Of a stretch of DNA of 9,859 nt, positions 7,434 to 9,859 are shown piece after piece. The notes beneath the pieces were generated by a model. It was not told the DNA's origin, made no database searches, and was given only the letters and a program-made list of their open reading frames with translations. This stretch comes from JABMRP01 sp964444795 (lineage in GTDB: Bacteria; Planctomycetota; Planctomycetia; Pirellulales; Thermoguttaceae): positions 1 through 9,859 of the forward strand of contig CAYUIQ010000295.1 in NCBI GenBank assembly GCA_964444795.1, in the 5' to 3' direction. Both the position numbers and the translations under genes were made by a program. Positions within the stretch are counted from its first letter, which is position 1, and the number at the start of each line of letters is the position of its first letter.

Positions 7434-9173
7434 CTACCCCTCGCACACGACGCGAAACCCGATGCCGTCGTAGCGGTAGTCGGGCGAGTTGCCGTATCGG
7501 GCCGCCGATCGGGCACCGTGTGGCGGGCTGACCCATGACCCGCCGCGAAGTGAGCGGAACGCGCCGGATGCGGGGCCCTTGGGGTCCTCGACCGAAGACT
7601 GCCCGTAGTAATCGGCGTCGTACCAGTCTTCACACCATTCCGACACGTTGCCGTGCATGTCGTGCAACTCCATCGCGTTGGCGCGAAACCGGCCAACCGG
7701 GGCACGGAAGACGTGCCCGTCCTTGCCATCGATGGCCGGCCAGGCGGGAAACCGGGCTTTGGCCGCCGAGTCGGCAACGTTGCCCACCCGCGCCAGTCCC
7801 TCAGGGTCGTCGCCGTGAGCGTATCGTGTCGTGGTCCCGGCGCGACAGGTGTATTCCCACTCGGCCTCGGCGGGCAGCCGATATGTCTTGCCTTCCTTCT
7901 TGCCAAGCCACCGGCAAAACGCTTTCGCGTCGTTCCAGGTGACGTTGACCACCGGGTAATTCTCCCCTTGGGGAGAACCCGTGTTTCGCCAGGAGTATTT
8001 CGCGTCGGGCCCCTCGAACTTTCCCGCCGACTCGTTCCAACCCCAGCCCCCCAGGCCGTCCTTTTCCGGCTCGCTCTTGTAGCCGGTCGCCTCGACGAAT
8101 TGCCGGAACTGGCCGACGGTCACCTCTTGGGCACCCAAATAGAACGGCTTGGTGATTCGCACCCGATGCGGCGGGTATTCGTTCTCGAATCGCTCGGTTT
8201 CAATCTTGCCGTAGCCTGCGAACGCCTCGGCCAACACCTCGGGCGAGTCGCTGCTTCCCATGACAAACTCGCCAGCGGGGATACGGACCAACTTCATGCC
8301 CAACGAGTTGGTCACCGGCGCCGGCGGCCCCCGGCGGACTTCGGCCAGATTGAACCCGGCGGGAACGGTGCCCTTGAGCACGGGCCTCTGTCGGGCGTTA
8401 CGATGCCGGGCGACGAACTTGCCTGTTCGGTCGGCCGCGTAGTTGAACAATTCCAACACGTTGACGATCCCGTCATCGTTACCCTGTCCGCGCCGGTCCG
8501 CCTCGCCGGCGAGCCCTTCGATAAGGAAATGCATGAACACTCCCCGCCCGAAGTTCGGATCCTCGTAGGACTTCTCTCCCGGCATGCAACTCGACAACCG
8601 GCAGATGCCCTCGGGCGGTTCGGTTAAGGCCAGGGACTTGACAAGGTCGTGGACGGCCTTGGCCCCTTTGCCGGCGCCGGCGACGTTCCTTACGTCGCGG
8701 CAGGCGTCGACCAGCAGCAGCTTCTGGCTGGCCCTGCACTGTTTCATCTGCTCGTAAACCCAGTCCAACGCGACCATCGTTCCCTTGGGGTCGTCGAGCC
8801 GGGCTCCCACGGGGCAAAGATAGTCGACCTCATCGATTCGGACGCCGTGTCCGCTGAATGCCACCACCAGCAAGTCGCCCCGTTTGACGAGTTGCAGGGC
8901 CATCCGAAGCCCGGTTTCGATGCCTTTCTTCGTCGGTCCGCCGCCGCTTCCGGCGGCTCCGTCGCTGATGGCGAAGGTGTGATCGGCAGGAATCCCGCCG
9001 CCGTGAAGAGCGCCCCTCAGCGCCTCGACGTCCTTGCCGCAGAACTCCAGCTTCCCGAGGTGGACGTAGTCGTTCACGCCAATCAGCACGGCCCACTTCT
9101 GCGGCTCGGCTTGCGCGGCCGTGCAGAGTAAAGCAATCAGAGCCGCCCCTACGACACGGGCCCGAGTTTGCAT
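7434..9173 (-). CDS. Exported caspase-like protease fused to FGE-sulfatase domain
   Basis: The protein has 579 residues and ends at a TAG at 7434-7436. The signal peptide is short and clear (residues 1-22, ending AAQA before EPQKW). The caspase-like domain (~25-275) begins WAVLIGVNDY and carries His109 in AFSGHGV and Cys158 in LLLVDACRD, an intact dyad with Asp156. The post-catalytic element is DGIVNVLEL (234-242). Residues ~288-577 are an FGE-sulfatase (SUMF1, PF03781-type) domain: NSLGMKLVRIPAGEFVMGS, then VTVGQFRQF, RLPAEAEWEYTCRAG (432-446), MHGNVSEWCEDWY (506-518), RGGSW (543-547) and GFRVV (572-576). True formylglycine-generating enzymes carry two cysteines just after GGSW; here those positions are Ser549 and Ala554. 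The domain is therefore unlikely to make formylglycine and probably binds a partner or ligand. Caspase-FGE fusions are a known prokaryotic architecture. The gene converges with the three-gene operon, 31 bases apart. Confidence 0.93.
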   Translation of the reverse strand: MQTRARVVGAALIALLCTAAQAEPQKWAVLIGVNDYVHLGKLEFCGKDVEALRGALHGGGIPADHTFAISDGAAGSGGGPTKKGIETGLRMALQLVKRGDLLVVAFSGHGVRIDEVDYLCPVGARLDDPKGTMVALDWVYEQMKQCRASQKLLLVDACRDVRNVAGAGKGAKAVHDLVKSLALTEPPEGICRLSSCMPGEKSYEDPNFGRGVFMHFLIEGLAGEADRRGQGNDDGIVNVLELFNYAADRTGKFVARHRNARQRPVLKGTVPAGFNLAEVRRGPPAPVTNSLGMKLVRIPAGEFVMGSSDSPEVLAEAFAGYGKIETERFENEYPPHRVRITKPFYLGAQEVTVGQFRQFVEATGYKSEPEKDGLGGWGWNESAGKFEGPDAKYSWRNTGSPQGENYPVVNVTWNDAKAFCRWLGKKEGKTYRLPAEAEWEYTCRAGTTTRYAHGDDPEGLARVGNVADSAAKARFPAWPAIDGKDGHVFRAPVGRFRANAMELHDMHGNVSEWCEDWYDADYYGQSSVEDPKGPASGAFRSLRGGSWVSPPHGARSAARYGNSPDYRYDGIGFRVVCEG

Positions 9174-9180
9174 GGCGATG

Positions 9181-9187
9181 CCTCCCC
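9181..9187 (-). promoter_or_regulatory. Strong Shine-Dalgarno site fixing the start of the caspase-FGE gene
   Basis: Read on the minus strand this is GGGGAGG, seven bases before the ATG whose first base is 9173. It decides between that start and a longer in-frame ATG at 9218. The longer start has no such site and would place 15 extra polar residues before the signal peptide. Confidence 0.8.
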
Positions 9188-9191
9188 GAAA

Positions 9192-9197
9192 ATTAGA
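9192..9197 (-). promoter_or_regulatory. Candidate -10 box for the caspase-FGE gene
   Basis: The minus strand reads TCTAAT here, five of six matches to the -10 consensus. The 64-base gap between the repeat-protein stop and the caspase start leaves room for a promoter. The -35 region at a 17-base spacing (CTGTGG) is poor. The gene could instead be read through from the upstream repeat-protein gene. Low-certainty motif call. Confidence 0.22.
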
Positions 9198-9237
9198 ACC
9201 TTTGATGCTAGTTCCCACAGCGGACTGTTATCCTACC

Positions 9238-9859
9238 TCACAACGATCGCAGCGGCGGTCCGGGAGCACGCAGCGCCGTCTGCCAAGGAAGACGCCCCAA
9301 GCGGTGTCGGATTGCGCTCGATTCCGTGGCCGGCCTATTTCTTTCGCTTCCGCCGGCCACGGTGGTTCCGCCTTGGTACGAATTGGCGCTGGAGAGGAAG
9401 AGGGTCCGTTCTTGGGAAGCATTGACATTTTCTTCCTTGACAACCAGTCCGCCGGGACCGCTGATCGTGCCGTTGATTCGCATGTCGTTCCACGAGCTTC
9501 CGCCCACGCCGACGTCGCTGGTGGCGGCGAGGGTGACGTCACCGTTGACGGTAACCAGTCCCGCTCCGCCGTCCTGGTTCAGCGCCGGGCGTCCAGGACC
9601 GGGGCCCATGCCGCCGAGCGTGATGTCGTTTTCCACGGTCATGGCCGAGGAGGCCCAAAACATCAGCGAGGCGCCGTCGGCCACCGTCGTGCCACCGCTG
9701 TAGGTGCTGGCGCCGTTAAGCAACAACTGGGCCGAGCCGGTCTTGTACAATTCGCCCGTGCCGCTGATCGCACCGGAGAAGGTCGAGTTGGAGGTGCTGT
9801 TGACAATCAGGGCACCGCTGCCGAGTGTGACACTGCTGCCGCCGGTCCCGCTGAGCGGG
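9238..9859 (-). CDS. Autotransporter-type beta-strand-repeat protein, 5'-truncated, with aberrant C-terminus
   Basis: The minus-strand frame is open from the window edge (first full codon at 9858) to a TGA at 9238-9240, giving 206 visible residues. It is rich in Gly, Ser, Thr, Asn and Ala. It carries two copies of the autotransporter-associated beta-strand repeat (PF12951-type). One is at about 9640-9768 (ISGTGEL..., then NGASTYSGGTTVADGAS). The other is at about 9346-9465 (ISGPGGL..., then SSANSYQGGTTVAGGS). Such repeats build long beta-solenoids on secreted or surface proteins. Between them, VTVNGDVTLAA and similar strands fit the same fold. After GGTTVAGGS the last ~36 residues become Arg- and Pro-rich (ERNRPATESS...), unlike the repeat. 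No beta-barrel, PEP-CTERM or other anchor follows. The 3' end may be frameshifted or cut off by rearrangement. It lies 64 bases upstream of the caspase-FGE gene on the same strand. Confidence 0.75.
   Translation of the reverse strand, partial: PLSGTGGSSVTLGSGALIVNSTSNSTFSGAISGTGELYKTGSAQLLLNGASTYSGGTTVADGASLMFWASSAMTVENDITLGGMGPGPGRPALNQDGGAGLVTVNGDVTLAATSDVGVGGSSWNDMRINGTISGPGGLVVKEENVNASQERTLFLSSANSYQGGTTVAGGSERNRPATESSAIRHRLGRLPWQTALRAPGPPLRSL

Noticed and set aside
6364..7473. Plus-strand open frame of 369 codons inside the third caspase gene
   Set aside because: Its product is an Arg/Gly/Pro-rich out-of-frame translation with no domain, while the main frame shows conserved motifs.
6677..7906. 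Long minus-strand open frame of 409 codons overlapping the third and fourth caspase genes
   Set aside because: It lies antisense to one clear gene and out of frame with the other. The translation has no recognisable domain and arises from high GC content.
7653..8627. Long plus-strand open frame of 324 codons inside the caspase-FGE gene
   Set aside because: It is antisense to well-conserved FGE motifs and its translation shows no family signature.
9174..9218. A 15-residue longer start for the caspase-FGE protein at 9218
   Set aside because: No Shine-Dalgarno site precedes it, while the ATG at 9173 has GGGGAGG at seven bases and begins a textbook signal peptide.

Overview
The window is high-GC DNA that most resembles a planctomycete (Planctomycetota, Pirellulales-like). 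This is an inference from the gene mix: caspase homologues with exported signal peptides, a caspase fused to an FGE-sulfatase domain, an autotransporter-type beta-strand-repeat protein, and a NupG-like MFS transporter. There is no rRNA, tRNA or marker gene to confirm it.

Layout. (1) Bases 1-792 (+): the 3' part of an MFS transporter of the nucleoside:H+ symporter type. (2) Bases 793-1161: a 369-base gap holding a GC-rich hairpin just after the transporter, a 76-base nested inverted repeat that looks like a dispersed element (942-1017), and a candidate promoter. (3) Bases 1162-7402 (+): three consecutive genes with gaps of 54 and 76 bases and no obvious terminator, probably one operon. All three encode exported proteins with an N-terminal caspase-like (clan CD, C14-related) domain and different C-terminal parts. 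(4) Bases 7434-9173 (-): a convergent gene for a fourth exported caspase homologue, fused to an FGE-sulfatase domain. (5) Bases 9238-9859 (-): the 3' part of a beta-strand-repeat surface protein whose last ~36 residues look aberrant.

The main point of interest is the cluster of four non-identical caspase homologues, each with an apparent signal peptide, whose active sites range from intact to lost. The gene at 7434-9173 has SGHG and DAC; that at 5075-7402 has SSHG and DAC; that at 2986-4998 has SLHG and EIC, keeping both His and Cys; that at 1162-2931 has AGYG and NVH, so both catalytic residues are gone. All four keep the post-catalytic caspase element (D/N/K-G-x-hydrophobic followed by an acidic residue in a helix, then a Pro-containing loop). 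Added modules include SH3-like folds in the first two, a CsgG/FlgO-like segment plus a VDG-type beta domain in the third, and an FGE-like domain without the catalytic cysteines in the fourth. A plausible but unproven reading is an extracytoplasmic protease set in which a pseudo-caspase regulates or scaffolds active paralogues. Neither substrate nor biological trigger can be read from the sequence.
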